From the NCBI GenBank assembly GCA_035286745.1, contig DATECU010000196.1, positions 1-38,578 of the forward strand: 38,578 nt of DNA, written 5' to 3'. The translations under genes were made by a program, and so were the position numbers. Positions within the stretch are counted from its first letter, which is position 1; every line of letters begins with the position of its first letter. Below the pieces are notes generated by a model. That model worked only from the letters and a program-made list of their open reading frames with translations, had not been told where the DNA came from and did no database searches. The DNA is from DATECU01 sp035286745 (GTDB lineage Bacteria > Acidobacteriota > Vicinamibacteria > Fen-336). Positions 7,209-15,944 of the stretch are shown in pieces.

Positions 7209-9314
7209 TTGAAACAGGCTGCGCTTTCCCTCTCCCTCGCCGGCGCCTTGGCTTTCCCCGTGACGGCTTCCGCCCAGAGCTCGCCCTTCCTTCCCGAGGC
7301 CGTCTATCGGCCGCTGGTGAACGAGATCTCGGGTGATCGCGCTTACGAGAACGTCCGCCACCTCACCCACTACCACCGCACCGCGGGCAGCCGCGACTTC
7401 TTCGCGGCCAGCGAGTGGATCCGTGCTGCCGCCGAAGCGGCGGGCCTGGAGGACGTCACGCTGATCCGCCAGAAGTGGGACGGCCACGGCTGGTCGTGCG
7501 CGTTCGGCGAGGCCTGGCTCCTCGACCCTGTCGAAACCAAGCTGGCGTCGTACCAGGAGGTGGCGGTTTCCATTGCCGACCACAGCCGGACCAGCCACCT
7601 CACCGCGGAGCTGATCGACGTCGGCGCCGGCGCCGGCGAGGAGGACTACAAGGGCAAGGACGTCTCGGGGAAGGTCGTGCTCGCTTCCGGCGCGCTAGGC
7701 GCGGTGCAGCGGGAAGCGGTGTGGAAGCGGGGGGCGCTCGGGATCGTCTCCTCTCTCTCCAACCGGCCCGACGCCCTGGATGCACCGGATCAGGTCGCTT
7801 GGGGGCACCTCCCCTACGAGGCCAGGGACATCGAGGGCGTGAAGGACGGCACTCCGGCCAGCTTCGCGGTGATGATCTCTCCGCGCCGGGGGCGGGCGCT
7901 CCAGAAGCAGCTCGCGGAGGCCAAGAAGCCGGTGAGGGTCAAGGTCGACATCGAGGCGAGCTACCCGGCGGCCCAGGAACAGGCGATGGTCGAGGCCTGG
8001 ATCCGGGGCACCGAGATCCACGATCAGCAGATCGTCCTGACCGCCCACATCCAGGAGGAAATGACCTCGGCCAACGACGACGGCAGCGGCTGCGGCAACC
8101 TGCTGGAGATCGGCCGGGCCCTCGCCCGCCTGATCAAGGATGGCAAGCTCCCGCGACCCCGGCGCGACCTGCGCTTCTGGTGGGTGAACGAGCTCTCCAG
8201 CCAGCCCCAGTACTTCCGCGACAACCCCCAGGAGCCGCGGAAGATGCTGCTCAACCTGAACCAGGACATGGTGGGAGCGCGGCAGAGCTGGGGCGGGCGG
8301 GTGCAGTACGCCTCACGGCTGCCCTGGAGTCTACCGCATGCACTCGACGACGTGATGGAGAGCGTGCTGGCCGCGGTCCGCGACGGCAACACCTCGCTGC
8401 TCACCACCCGTGGCACCAAGACGCCCCAGCCCTTCAGCCGCGAGATCGCCGCCGTCAAGGGCTCCCGCGAGCCCTTCCACGCGCGGATGGTCCCCTACTA
8501 CGACTCCACCGATCATCATGCCTTCACCCCGGCCCGCATCGGAGTTCCCGGCACCAGCCTCACCAACTGGCCCGACGAGTTCATCCACTCCACGGGCGAC
8601 GACCTGGAGAACATCGACGCCACCCAGCTCGAGCGCAACGCGGTGGTGGTGGCGGCGGTGGCGCTCTACTTCGCGGCGGTGGGCGATGCCGAGGCCCCCG
8701 CCCTGGCCGCCTCGGTGGCGACTCGCGGCGCATCCCGCGCCGCCGCGGACACCGCCAGTGCCGTCGCCCACCTGATCCAGGCGGTTCCCTCGGAGCGCGC
8801 CGCCACCTACCGCGCCGGCCGCAACCTGATTCGGCACTCCTACCGCAAGGAAGTGGCGGCCCTGGCTTCGGTTCGCCGTCTGGGGCCCAAGGGCCGGACC
8901 TCCGACTACGTGGGCGAAGCCACCCAGAACCTGGAGGACCTGCTGGCCAACGATCTCCGGGCACTGGAGAAGGCCTACGCCGCCATCACCGGCCAGGGTG
9001 TTCCCAACATCGAGCCCAGCAAGGAGGAACAGGCCATGGCGACCAAGGTCTTCGTGCCGGTGGCCGACACCACCCAGTTCTTCGAGGCGCTCGGAAAGGC
9101 CAAGCCGGTGGAGGGCCTCCACCCCATGCTGCGCTTCGAGATCCTGAACTTCGCCGACGGCAAGCGGGACGCCCTCGAGGTCTACGAGGCAGTGGCCGCC
9201 GAAGCCCTCTCCGCCGGCGACTGGTACTACGGTGCGCTCAAGCCGGCTGACGTGCGAGAAACGCTGGAGCGCGCCGCCAAGGCCGGGGCGTTCACGGTCA
9301 AGGGGGGGAAGTAG
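7209..9314 (+). CDS. secreted M28-family zinc aminopeptidase
   Basis: A 701-residue secreted peptidase. TTG 7209 is chosen because GGAGGT lies five bases before it and because it yields a clean signal peptide (MKQAALSLSLAGALAFPVTASA, cut before QSS). A protease-associated-like insert occupies about residues 130-240. The M28 metal site follows: His in TAHIQEE, Asp in ANDDGSG, Glu in WWVNELS, Asp in NLNQDMVG and His in FIHSTGDDLENID. These are the ligand and base positions of this family, which cleaves N-terminal residues from peptides with two zinc ions. About 190 residues after the catalytic domain (510-701) match nothing I recognise. It is longer than usual M28 enzymes, which are 450-560 residues. 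Transcription is in the same direction as htrA, with its own possible promoter. Confidence 0.9.
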   Translation: MKQAALSLSLAGALAFPVTASAQSSPFLPEAVYRPLVNEISGDRAYENVRHLTHYHRTAGSRDFFAASEWIRAAAEAAGLEDVTLIRQKWDGHGWSCAFGEAWLLDPVETKLASYQEVAVSIADHSRTSHLTAELIDVGAGAGEEDYKGKDVSGKVVLASGALGAVQREAVWKRGALGIVSSLSNRPDALDAPDQVAWGHLPYEARDIEGVKDGTPASFAVMISPRRGRALQKQLAEAKKPVRVKVDIEASYPAAQEQAMVEAWIRGTEIHDQQIVLTAHIQEEMTSANDDGSGCGNLLEIGRALARLIKDGKLPRPRRDLRFWWVNELSSQPQYFRDNPQEPRKMLLNLNQDMVGARQSWGGRVQYASRLPWSLPHALDDVMESVLAAVRDGNTSLLTTRGTKTPQPFSREIAAVKGSREPFHARMVPYYDSTDHHAFTPARIGVPGTSLTNWPDEFIHSTGDDLENIDATQLERNAVVVAAVALYFAAVGDAEAPALAASVATRGASRAAADTASAVAHLIQAVPSERAATYRAGRNLIRHSYRKEVAALASVRRLGPKGRTSDYVGEATQNLEDLLANDLRALEKAYAAITGQGVPNIEPSKEEQAMATKVFVPVADTTQFFEALGKAKPVEGLHPMLRFEILNFADGKRDALEVYEAVAAEALSAGDWYYGALKPADVRETLERAAKAGAFTVKGGK

Positions 9315-9388
9315 CGGAGCCGCAGCGGTCAGCGGGCGGCATCGGACAGCACGTTCGCGCGGCCAGGGCTGCACCCAAAGCACCGGAA

Positions 9389-9417
9389 ACCACAGAGGCG
9401 CAGAGGCACAGAGAAAA
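9389..9417 (+). repeat. dispersed CACAGAGGCGCAGAGG repeat, copy B
   Basis: The core ACCACAGAGGCGCAGAGGCA continues to CAGAGAAAA. It fills the middle of the 189-base gap between the M28 gene and the small membrane protein gene. The gap also holds AGCGGTCAGCG at 9324-9334, a remnant of the flanking sequence that accompanies copies at 14901 and 28163. Confidence 0.8.
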
Positions 9418-9503
9418 CATGACGGCCGGCTGCAAGCGGAACGGACGGCGGTCGCGGTGGCCCGGAGCCAGACGCGCGGGGTCCGCCACGGCCGGGAGCC
9501 AAG

Positions 9504-9857
9504 ATGCCGCTTGACATGCAAGTCGTCACCATCGGCTACCGGGAGCCGGTGCTCTGGGTCGCGGTCGGTCTCAGCACAGCGATAGCCGTAGCGGTTGGCG
9601 CACTCGCTGGACGGATGATGGCTGCGATCCCGCAACCCGGGCGCCGCCGTCTGTGGGGCGCGCTCGTGACCGCTGCCGCGCTCTTCGGCCTGGCCGTCCT
9701 GCCCGGGCTGGTGTTGGGTGTCCTGTTTCTCCTAGTGACGGGCGGGGCGACCGCGTGCGCGGCGTTCGTCAAGCCAGCCTTGCTCATCCCGGCCGTCACC
9801 GGCCTCGCCGTCGAGTGGATCGCTTGGCGACGCACGCGAGTCAACGTCATCGAGTAG
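9504..9857 (+). CDS. small integral membrane protein, unknown function
   Basis: I do not recognise a family. The 117-residue protein has about four hydrophobic segments: residues 14-33 (VLWVAVGLSTAIAVAVGALA), about 50-68, 68-88 (a long Leu/Gly/Val stretch), and 91-107 ending in WIAWRRTR, a positive-inside type end. GGGAG lies six bases before ATG 9504. Codon use resembles its neighbours. It ends 30 bases before the stop of the convergent PLP-enzyme gene, so it is the last gene of the plus arm. Confidence 0.55.
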   Translation: MPLDMQVVTIGYREPVLWVAVGLSTAIAVAVGALAGRMMAAIPQPGRRRLWGALVTAAALFGLAVLPGLVLGVLFLLVTGGATACAAFVKPALLIPAVTGLAVEWIAWRRTRVNVIE

Positions 9858-9887
9858 GCTCCAGCCACTCGCTTGACGACTCAGGCC

Positions 9888-10847
9888 CTATCCGCGGAGC
9901 AATACGCCTATCGCCCCCACGTCGGCGTTGCCGCCGCTTACGATCACCCCGACCCGGCGGCCCGCGACCTCCACGCGGCCCGCCAGCGCGGCAGCCAAGG
10001 CGAGCGCGCCGGTGGGCTCCACCACCAGCTTCATTCGCTCCCACACGAAGCGCAGGGCCTCCACGATCTCCGCATCGGACACCGTCACCATGTCGTCGAC
10101 GTGCTGGCGCACCAGCGGAAAGGTGAGGGTCCCCAGCGACGCGGTGCGAGCCCCGTCGGCAATGGTGCGTGGGTTCTCCACGGTTTGGAGCACGCCGGTC
10201 TTGAAGGAGCGTGTCGCGTCGTCGCCTGCCTCGGGTTCGACGCCGACCACGCGACAGGCCGGCGCTAGGCGCCTGGCAGCCGGAGCGGACCCCGAGAGCA
10301 GCCCCCCGCCTCCGCAGGGCACCAAGAGCAGCTCCAGCCCCCCCACCTCCTCGATCAGCTCCTTGGCGGCGGTGCCTTGCCCGGCGATCACCTGCGGGTG
10401 ATCGAAAGGGGGGATCAGCACCGGCCCATCCTCACCTTGCAGCGCGCGCGCCACGTCTTCGCGCTTCTCCTTGGCTGGATCGTAGCTGACGACACGGGCG
10501 CCATAGCCCTCGGTGGCCGCACGTTTGACGGCGGGGGCATCGGCCGGCATCACCACCGTCACCGCGGCCCCCAGCAGTCGGCCCGCCAGCGCAGTGGCCT
10601 GGGCATGGTTCCCGGAGGAGTAGGTGACGACCCCGCGCCGCCGCTCTTCATCGCTGAGTCTGGAGATTGCGTTATACGCACCGCGGAACTTGAAGGCGCC
10701 CATGCGCTGGAAGCTCTCGCATTTCAGGAACACCGTGGCCGAGAGGCGCTGGTCGAGAGTGCGCGAGCTGAGGACCGGCGTGCGATGGGCGATGCCCTGG
10801 AGGCACTCGGCGGCAGCGGCAACGTCATCGTAGGTGACCATCTGCAT
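9888..10847 (-). CDS. PLP-dependent threonine/serine dehydratase-like enzyme (fold type II)
   Basis: A 319-residue enzyme of the threonine ammonia-lyase/serine racemase group. K53 in FKFRGA binds pyridoxal phosphate, SSGNHAQ (77-83) holds the substrate carboxylate, and PCGGGGLLSG binds the cofactor phosphate. SGGNADV lies near the C-terminus. There is no regulatory ACT domain, so it resembles the short catabolic dehydratases and racemases. It is the last gene of the minus arm, 79 bases after the YgfK-like gene. In the enterobacterial cluster the corresponding role is filled by YgeX, a PLP enzyme that deaminates 2,3-diaminopropionate. Whether this protein uses that substrate, threonine, serine or hydroxyaspartate cannot be read from sequence. 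ATG 10847 is used; a second ATG lies two codons later. Confidence 0.85.
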   Translation of the reverse strand: MQMVTYDDVAAAAECLQGIAHRTPVLSSRTLDQRLSATVFLKCESFQRMGAFKFRGAYNAISRLSDEERRRGVVTYSSGNHAQATALAGRLLGAAVTVVMPADAPAVKRAATEGYGARVVSYDPAKEKREDVARALQGEDGPVLIPPFDHPQVIAGQGTAAKELIEEVGGLELLLVPCGGGGLLSGSAPAARRLAPACRVVGVEPEAGDDATRSFKTGVLQTVENPRTIADGARTASLGTLTFPLVRQHVDDMVTVSDAEIVEALRFVWERMKLVVEPTGALALAAALAGRVEVAGRRVGVIVSGGNADVGAIGVLLRG

Positions 10848-10926
10848 CCGCGAAGCCTACCCCAACTCCGGCCGCTCCAGCGCCACGGTCCGGGCCCGAT
10901 CCGGCCATTCCGTCGCGCGGCAGGGC

Positions 10927-13014
10927 CTACGGGGTCGCCGCGTTCACGGGGTTGGCGCGCTGGCGGTCGAGGACGCCGTCCACAGCCAGGGCCATGTTGA
11001 GGTAGGCGGAGAAGTCCAACCCGTGCCCCTCGGGGGCGCCAGCCAGCGCCGTTGCCGCCATCACCCGGCGCTCGCTGTGGCGCAGCTCCAGCCTCACCAC
11101 CCCATCGGTGAAGAGGCCTCGGTCCTTGAGCCGGTCCACCTCCAGGTGGTACTCGCGGCCCCTGGCCCGGCCCCAGGCCGCATCCACCTCGTCCTGGCGC
11201 CGGCAGTAGAAACCGTCGCGGTGGTCGATCTCCTTCCAGGCGTCGAGCGACCCGAAGAAGCGAGGCTTCTCGATGAAGGGCCCGCCGTCTTCGGGGCAGA
11301 AGGTGTCGCAGTTGCCGCACTCGTTGCAGAAGTCCTGGAAGGTCGCGATCTGGTGGGCCTTGCCGACCTCGAAGCGCCCGCCCTCGACCTCTTCGACCTT
11401 TCCGCCGCTGACTCGGTAGTTGTGGTAGTCGAGACACAAGGGCCCCGTCTCGTACACGAAGTTGGCGTCGTTGGGGCAGTCGGGCACGCACTTGTCGCAG
11501 TTGATACAGTCGAAGAGCCACAGCCGCGAGCCGATGCGCCGGGGCACCGCCCGGTTTTGTTCGGCCCGGTAGCGGGGATCGGCGGTTGCCTTCGCGACCA
11601 GCGGCGGCGTGCTCAGAACCGCCGCCTTCTGCACCAAACGCTGATACAGATCCTCCCGTCCGGCCTCGGCCAACGGCGCCCGAAGGTCGACCCGCTCGGT
11701 CCCCAGGGTCGCCAGCAGGGCGGCTTGGAGATCTCCGGGCGGCAGCAGCGACCGGATCGCCTGCTCGCCCCGGCCGCCGGCCTTGACCACATAGTCCCCG
11801 AGGTTGCGCACACCCAGGCCACGCATCCTCTCTTCCAGGTTCTCCAGGTACTTGGGGAGCCGCCCGTAGCCGCCGGGCCGCAGCAGGTCGGTGCAGGTGG
11901 TGACCGGCACCAGGCCCAGCGCCACGCAGTCCGCGAAGTTCCGGTTGTCGACGCCGGCGGAAAAAGAGACGGGCACTTCCGGCCGCACCTGACGGAAGCG
12001 ACTGAGCAGGTTCAGGGTGAGCACGTGCAAGGGCTGGCCGGAGAGGTACATCACGCCCTCGGATGCCGGGAACACCGAACGGTGGTTCCTCACCACCAGC
12101 GTGTTTGACAGCTTGACGCCAAAGCCGCGTCCCAGCGAGCGGGCCAGCTCGGTCAGCCGGTCCACGATCTCCAGCGCCTGCGCCCACTCCAGGTCCTTCT
12201 CGAAGTCCTCGGGCCTGGTCTCGATCTCGCGGTACCCGAGCACGTCGTGCAGCAACCCGTCTACCGTCTCGCGGCCCAGCAGCGTGGGGTTCAGCTTGAC
12301 CGTGACCTGGATGCCCATCTCGCTCATCAGGAAGCGGGCGATGCTCTCGATCTCGGAAGCCGGGCAGCCGTGGAAGGTGGAAAGCGTGATCTGGTCGGAA
12401 AGAGCGGTGGTGAAGTCCAGGTCGCGAAAACGGCGCAGATCGTCGGGGATGTCTTGACGCAGCTCCTCCACGGTGGCGCGAGCATCCTTCATGGACGCGA
12501 TCCACCCGCGTACCGCCGGCGACTGGATGCCGGCCAGATCGTAGCCCACGCTCAAGTCGAGCAGGCTCTCCGCCTTCTCCGGATCGCTGGGGCGGCCCAG
12601 CAGGTTGATCTCGCGCAGGATGTCCAGGAGCATCGAGCCCTTCACGTACTCGCGCAGGCTCTCCGCCAAACGCAACTCCTGGCTCCACTCCACGTTGTAG
12701 CAGACGTTCTGGGCATCGATGCAGGGCCGGGGTATGGTCAGCCGGTCGTTGATCTGAACCGTCTTCAGCTCCAGGATCCGGCTCCCCGCCAGCCACGCCA
12801 GCACGACGTTCTGCGCCATCTGGCCATGGGGCCCGGCGGCAGGCCCCAGGGAGTTGGAGGCGCGCCGCCCGTGGAAGGCGACCGAGGTGTCGAGGTCGGG
12901 AGAGCCATGCCAGAACTTGCGTGCCGGCAGATCGAACACCTTCCCCTCGTTCTCGAACTCCCGCAGCATGCGTCGCAGCAGGTTGGCAAACGGTGCAGGA
13001 ATCAGCTCGGCCAC
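10927..13014 (-). CDS. short YgfK-like iron-sulfur oxidoreductase without the central NAD(P)H/FAD module
   Basis: A 695-residue protein. Residues 1-430 match the N-terminal half of E. coli YgfK, a dihydropyrimidine/dihydroorotate dehydrogenase-like barrel: GPAAGPHGQMAQN, LELKTVQINDRL, CIDAQNVCYNVEWS, LSTFHGCPASEIE, VKLNPTLLG, FGVKLSNTL and TCTDLLRPGGYGRL all have direct counterparts there. Residues about 525-620 are a two-cluster ferredoxin (CINCDKCVPDCPND and CNECGNCDTFCPED). E. coli YgfK (about 1030 residues) has a GltD-like FAD/NAD(P)H domain between these parts. Here only about 100 residues remain and no GxGxxG nucleotide motif is visible. The start is GTG 13014, with GGGGAG just upstream. 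It lies 40 bases after the amidohydrolase gene. The role is inferred as reduction or oxidation of a ring intermediate with electrons carried by iron-sulfur clusters. Confidence 0.85.
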   Translation of the reverse strand: MAELIPAPFANLLRRMLREFENEGKVFDLPARKFWHGSPDLDTSVAFHGRRASNSLGPAAGPHGQMAQNVVLAWLAGSRILELKTVQINDRLTIPRPCIDAQNVCYNVEWSQELRLAESLREYVKGSMLLDILREINLLGRPSDPEKAESLLDLSVGYDLAGIQSPAVRGWIASMKDARATVEELRQDIPDDLRRFRDLDFTTALSDQITLSTFHGCPASEIESIARFLMSEMGIQVTVKLNPTLLGRETVDGLLHDVLGYREIETRPEDFEKDLEWAQALEIVDRLTELARSLGRGFGVKLSNTLVVRNHRSVFPASEGVMYLSGQPLHVLTLNLLSRFRQVRPEVPVSFSAGVDNRNFADCVALGLVPVTTCTDLLRPGGYGRLPKYLENLEERMRGLGVRNLGDYVVKAGGRGEQAIRSLLPPGDLQAALLATLGTERVDLRAPLAEAGREDLYQRLVQKAAVLSTPPLVAKATADPRYRAEQNRAVPRRIGSRLWLFDCINCDKCVPDCPNDANFVYETGPLCLDYHNYRVSGGKVEEVEGGRFEVGKAHQIATFQDFCNECGNCDTFCPEDGGPFIEKPRFFGSLDAWKEIDHRDGFYCRRQDEVDAAWGRARGREYHLEVDRLKDRGLFTDGVVRLELRHSERRVMAATALAGAPEGHGLDFSAYLNMALAVDGVLDRQRANPVNAATP

Positions 13015-13054
13015 CTTCTCCCCCCTACCGCTGGCACGCGAACCGGAGCATGCG

Positions 13055-14680
13055 CTACTCGCTCGCCTTCCTGGCTGCCCTTGGTGTCTTGGTTACCGGA
13101 TTCTTCCGCACCACCCGCCCGGGGCGAGCGCCCGTCACCTCTCCTCCGCGCACCACCAGCTCTCCACCCACCATCACCTCACGGATCCCCACCGCGAACT
13201 GCAGCGGGTTCTCGAAGGTCGCCCGATCGGCCACGGTTTCGGGATCGAACACCACCAGGTTGGCCCGGAGACCCTGGCCCAGGAAGCCGTGGTCGGTGAA
13301 ACCGAAGGCACGCGCCGCCTCTGAGGTCATCTTGCGCACCGCCTGGGCCAGGGAAAGGATGCCCTTCTCCCGCACATAACGCCCAAGGATGCGCGGGTAG
13401 CTGCCGAAAGCCCGAGGATGCGGGCGCCCCCCCAGCAGGCCGTCGCTGCCGACAGAGGCCCAAGGCAGGGTGAGGAAGCGCTCCACGATCGGCTCGTCCT
13501 GAGACATGGAAATCATGGCCACGCCCAGGTTCTCCTCCAGCAGCAGGTCGAAGGCGGCCTCGACCGGGTCCCTGGACCAGCGGTGGGCCACTTCGGTCAG
13601 GCTCCTTCCCACCACCTCCGGATGTCGGCCCGAAGGGACGTCGGCGATCACGATCCCCGCCGGGCCGGTCCACCTCCAGAAGTTGTCCCAGTCCGAAGAG
13701 CCGGAGGCGGTCATCGCCTGACGCATGGCGGCTCGGGCGCGCGGATCGCGGAGACGGGAGAGCGCCGGCTCCAGACCCCCGTCGTGGGCCCAGGGCGGCA
13801 GGATGGCGGAGAGCAGCGTGCTCCCGGCGGCGTAGGGGTATTGATCGGCGGTTATGCGTCGGCCGCGGGCCTGAGCCTCCTCGAAGATGGCGAGCAGGGA
13901 TTCGGCATGCTTCCAGTTCTCGGCTCCGGCGATCTTGAGGTGGGAGATGTGGACGGCGCAGCCGGTTTGGTCGGCGACCCGCACCATCTCCTGGGCCGCA
14001 TCCAGCAGGTGGTCGCTCTCGCTGCGGAGATGAACCACGAAGGGCTCCCCGCCGGGCGCCAGCACCTCACCCAGAGCGATCAGCTCGGCGGTGTCGGCAT
14101 AGCAGCAAGGTGGGTAGATGAGGCCGGTGGAGAGGCCGCAGGCCCCCTCGGCGAGCGCGGTCCGCAGGGCCTGCTGGAGGCCGGCCAACTCCTGGGGCCC
14201 CGCTTCGCGATCGCCCCCGCCCATTACCCACTGCCGGAGCGCGCCGTGGGGTGCCAGGTAGGCCACGTCTTGCGCGGGCCGAGCCGCCTCGAGGCAGCCC
14301 AGGTAGTCGGCCACCGTCGACCAGTCCCAGGCGACACCGAAGTCCCCCAGCAAGCCCGACAGCCGCTGCCTGCTGGCCGCTCGCTCCTCGGGCTTGACCG
14401 GCGCCACCGAGATGCCGTCCTGCCCCAGCACCTCCAGCGTGATCCCCTGCAGCAGCTTCATGGGCAGCGTGGGCTCGGCCAGGATCCTGAGGTCGGAGTG
14501 GCTGTGGGTGTCGATGAAGCCGGGGGCGATGACCTGGCCGGTGCAGTCGAGGGTCTGGCGACCCTGCAAGCCGTCGCCTATCGCAGCGATGCGGTCACCG
14601 GCGATGCCCACCTCGGCCCGGAACCCCGGCGCGCCCGACCCGTCGACGACCGTCCCACCCCTGAGCACCCAGTCCAACAT
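13055..14680 (-). CDS. N-acyl-D-amino-acid deacylase/D-aminoacylase-family amidohydrolase
   Basis: A 541-residue cytosolic amidohydrolase of the D-aminoacylase branch (related to hydantoinases and dihydroorotases). The metal motif GFIDTHSHSD has H59 and H61. Further family marks are HISHLKIAG, ITADQYPYAAGST, MISMSQDEP, VGSDGLL and LGQGLRANLVVFDP. Classical D-aminoacylases have a GNCG segment whose Cys bridges zinc; here it reads GQDGIS, so that ligand is replaced by Asp. The start ATG 14680 has GGAGGA about ten bases upstream. Within the minus arm it occupies the place that the hydantoinase HyuA has in related clusters. A cyclic-amide or N-carbamoyl/N-acyl substrate is therefore a reasonable inference, but the exact substrate is unknown. 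Confidence 0.85.
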   Translation of the reverse strand: MLDWVLRGGTVVDGSGAPGFRAEVGIAGDRIAAIGDGLQGRQTLDCTGQVIAPGFIDTHSHSDLRILAEPTLPMKLLQGITLEVLGQDGISVAPVKPEERAASRQRLSGLLGDFGVAWDWSTVADYLGCLEAARPAQDVAYLAPHGALRQWVMGGGDREAGPQELAGLQQALRTALAEGACGLSTGLIYPPCCYADTAELIALGEVLAPGGEPFVVHLRSESDHLLDAAQEMVRVADQTGCAVHISHLKIAGAENWKHAESLLAIFEEAQARGRRITADQYPYAAGSTLLSAILPPWAHDGGLEPALSRLRDPRARAAMRQAMTASGSSDWDNFWRWTGPAGIVIADVPSGRHPEVVGRSLTEVAHRWSRDPVEAAFDLLLEENLGVAMISMSQDEPIVERFLTLPWASVGSDGLLGGRPHPRAFGSYPRILGRYVREKGILSLAQAVRKMTSEAARAFGFTDHGFLGQGLRANLVVFDPETVADRATFENPLQFAVGIREVMVGGELVVRGGEVTGARPGRVVRKNPVTKTPRAARKASE

Positions 14681-14987
14681 GCTGTTCGATTCCTCCGCCT
14701 GCCAGCCCTACGGTTGCCCGCACGGCTGCGCTCCAGTTCCGGCCCGCGCTGGCATCGAGGTGCCGCTCCGCGCTCCGACGCTCGGCCATTGTCATTGGAC
14801 TACGATTCGGGCCTCGCGAGTCGCGCGTCGGGCACCTCGATGCTCATCTCGCGAGCCGATCGCCGTCGGCTCGGCCTCTGGCCGGAGCTTCTTCCTTTCC
14901 CTCTCTGTGCCTCTGTGCCTCTGTGGTTCCCGTTCGTTGCACGCCGTAGCTGACCGCTGACTGCTGATTGCCGACCGCTACCGTCGG
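14681..14987. other. 307-base spacer inside the minus arm, holding a repeat
   Basis: The spacer separates the nitrilase stop from the deacylase-type start. I see no convincing gene in it. Its left part (14681-14720) carries the ribosome-binding site of the amidohydrolase gene, and bases 14901-14990 are a composite dispersed repeat. The insertion probably splits what was a tighter operon. Confidence 0.6.
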
Positions 14988-14990
14988 TCA
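14901..14990 (-). repeat. composite dispersed repeat, copy C
   Basis: Read on the minus strand: a GGTCAGCAATCAGC-like direct-repeat stretch (14945-14990), then AACGAACGGGAACCACAGAGG, ending in CACAGAGGCACAGAGAGGG. The same order appears on the plus strand at 28120-28190, so both halves move or spread as one unit. It lies in the only long gap of the minus arm. Confidence 0.8.
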
Positions 14991-15866
14991 GAGCACATCC
15001 CTCGCGATGTCGCCGTAGGTCTCCGGCCGCCGGTCTCGATAGAACTGCCAGTGGGTCCGGACCTTGTCCAGCAGGTCGAGATCCAGATCGGCGGTGACCA
15101 GCTCGTCCCGGTCGCGGCTCCCCTGGCTCAGGATCCTCCCGTAGGGATCGCAGAAGTAGGAGGATCCGTAGAACTCGCCGAAGTTCCAGGGCGCCTCGCG
15201 GCCCACCCGGTTGTTGGTGCCCACGAAATAGCCGTTGGCGATTGCCATCGACGTTTGCTCGATCTGCCACAGGTTGTCGGAGTGGCCGGTGGTGGTGGCC
15301 GAGGGCACGAAGACGATCTCGGCCCCGTGCAGGCCCAGCATCCGACCGCCCTCCGGGAAGTGGCGGTCGTAGCAGATGTAGACGCCTACGGCGGCGAATC
15401 GAGTCTTGAACACCGGATAGCCCAGGTTGCCGGGCTTGAAGTAGAACTTCTCCCAGAACGCGGGCAGGCAGTGGGGGATGTGGTTCTTCCGGTACTTGCC
15501 CAGGTAGCTGCCGTCGGCGTCGAGTACGGCGGCGGTGTTGTAGTAGACGCCGGTCGCCTCTTCCTCGTAGATCGGCACCACCATCGCCATTTGGTGCTTC
15601 CTCGCCCGCTCCTGCATCAGCTTCACGGTCGGCCCATCGGGCACCGGCTCGGCCAGCTTGTACCAGCGGGGATCCTGCTCGGCGGCGAAGTAGGGACCGT
15701 AGAACAGCTCCTGAAGACAGAGGATCTGAACGCCCTTCTCGGCGGCGGCGTCGATCATCTTGAGGTGCTTCTCGATCATGGCCTCCCGCACCTCGGCCAG
15801 GCTGGCCTCGGCCGGGGATTTGACGTTGCTGGCTTGAATGAGACCGCAGCGGACGACGCGTGGCAT
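14988..15866 (-). CDS. nitrilase-superfamily N-carbamoyl amidohydrolase (beta-ureidopropionase-like)
   Basis: A 292-residue carbon-nitrogen hydrolase with the Glu-Lys-Cys triad: E53 in LQELFYGPYF, K127 in KYRKNHIP and C165 in ICYDRHFPE. The stretch LPAFWEKFYFKPGNLGYPVF, then SATTTGHSDNLW and ANGYFVGTNNRVG, is the pattern of beta-ureidopropionase and N-carbamoylputrescine amidase, which release ammonia and carbon dioxide from N-carbamoyl amines or amino acids. ATG 15866 is preferred because GGAGAG (15877-15872) lies five bases before it; an upstream in-frame GTG overlaps that site. It follows the SsnA-like gene after 78 bases. In a reductive purine or pyrimidine pathway this step follows ring opening by a hydantoinase-type enzyme, which fits its next neighbour. 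Confidence 0.9.
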   Translation of the reverse strand: MPRVVRCGLIQASNVKSPAEASLAEVREAMIEKHLKMIDAAAEKGVQILCLQELFYGPYFAAEQDPRWYKLAEPVPDGPTVKLMQERARKHQMAMVVPIYEEEATGVYYNTAAVLDADGSYLGKYRKNHIPHCLPAFWEKFYFKPGNLGYPVFKTRFAAVGVYICYDRHFPEGGRMLGLHGAEIVFVPSATTTGHSDNLWQIEQTSMAIANGYFVGTNNRVGREAPWNFGEFYGSSYFCDPYGRILSQGSRDRDELVTADLDLDLLDKVRTHWQFYRDRRPETYGDIARDVL

Positions 15867-15944
15867 CGGCACTCTCCGTTGGTTGATCGCTTCGAAGCGG
15901 TGAGTCTACCCTGGCCCCAGGCGGAGGCGAAAACGGGTCGACGG

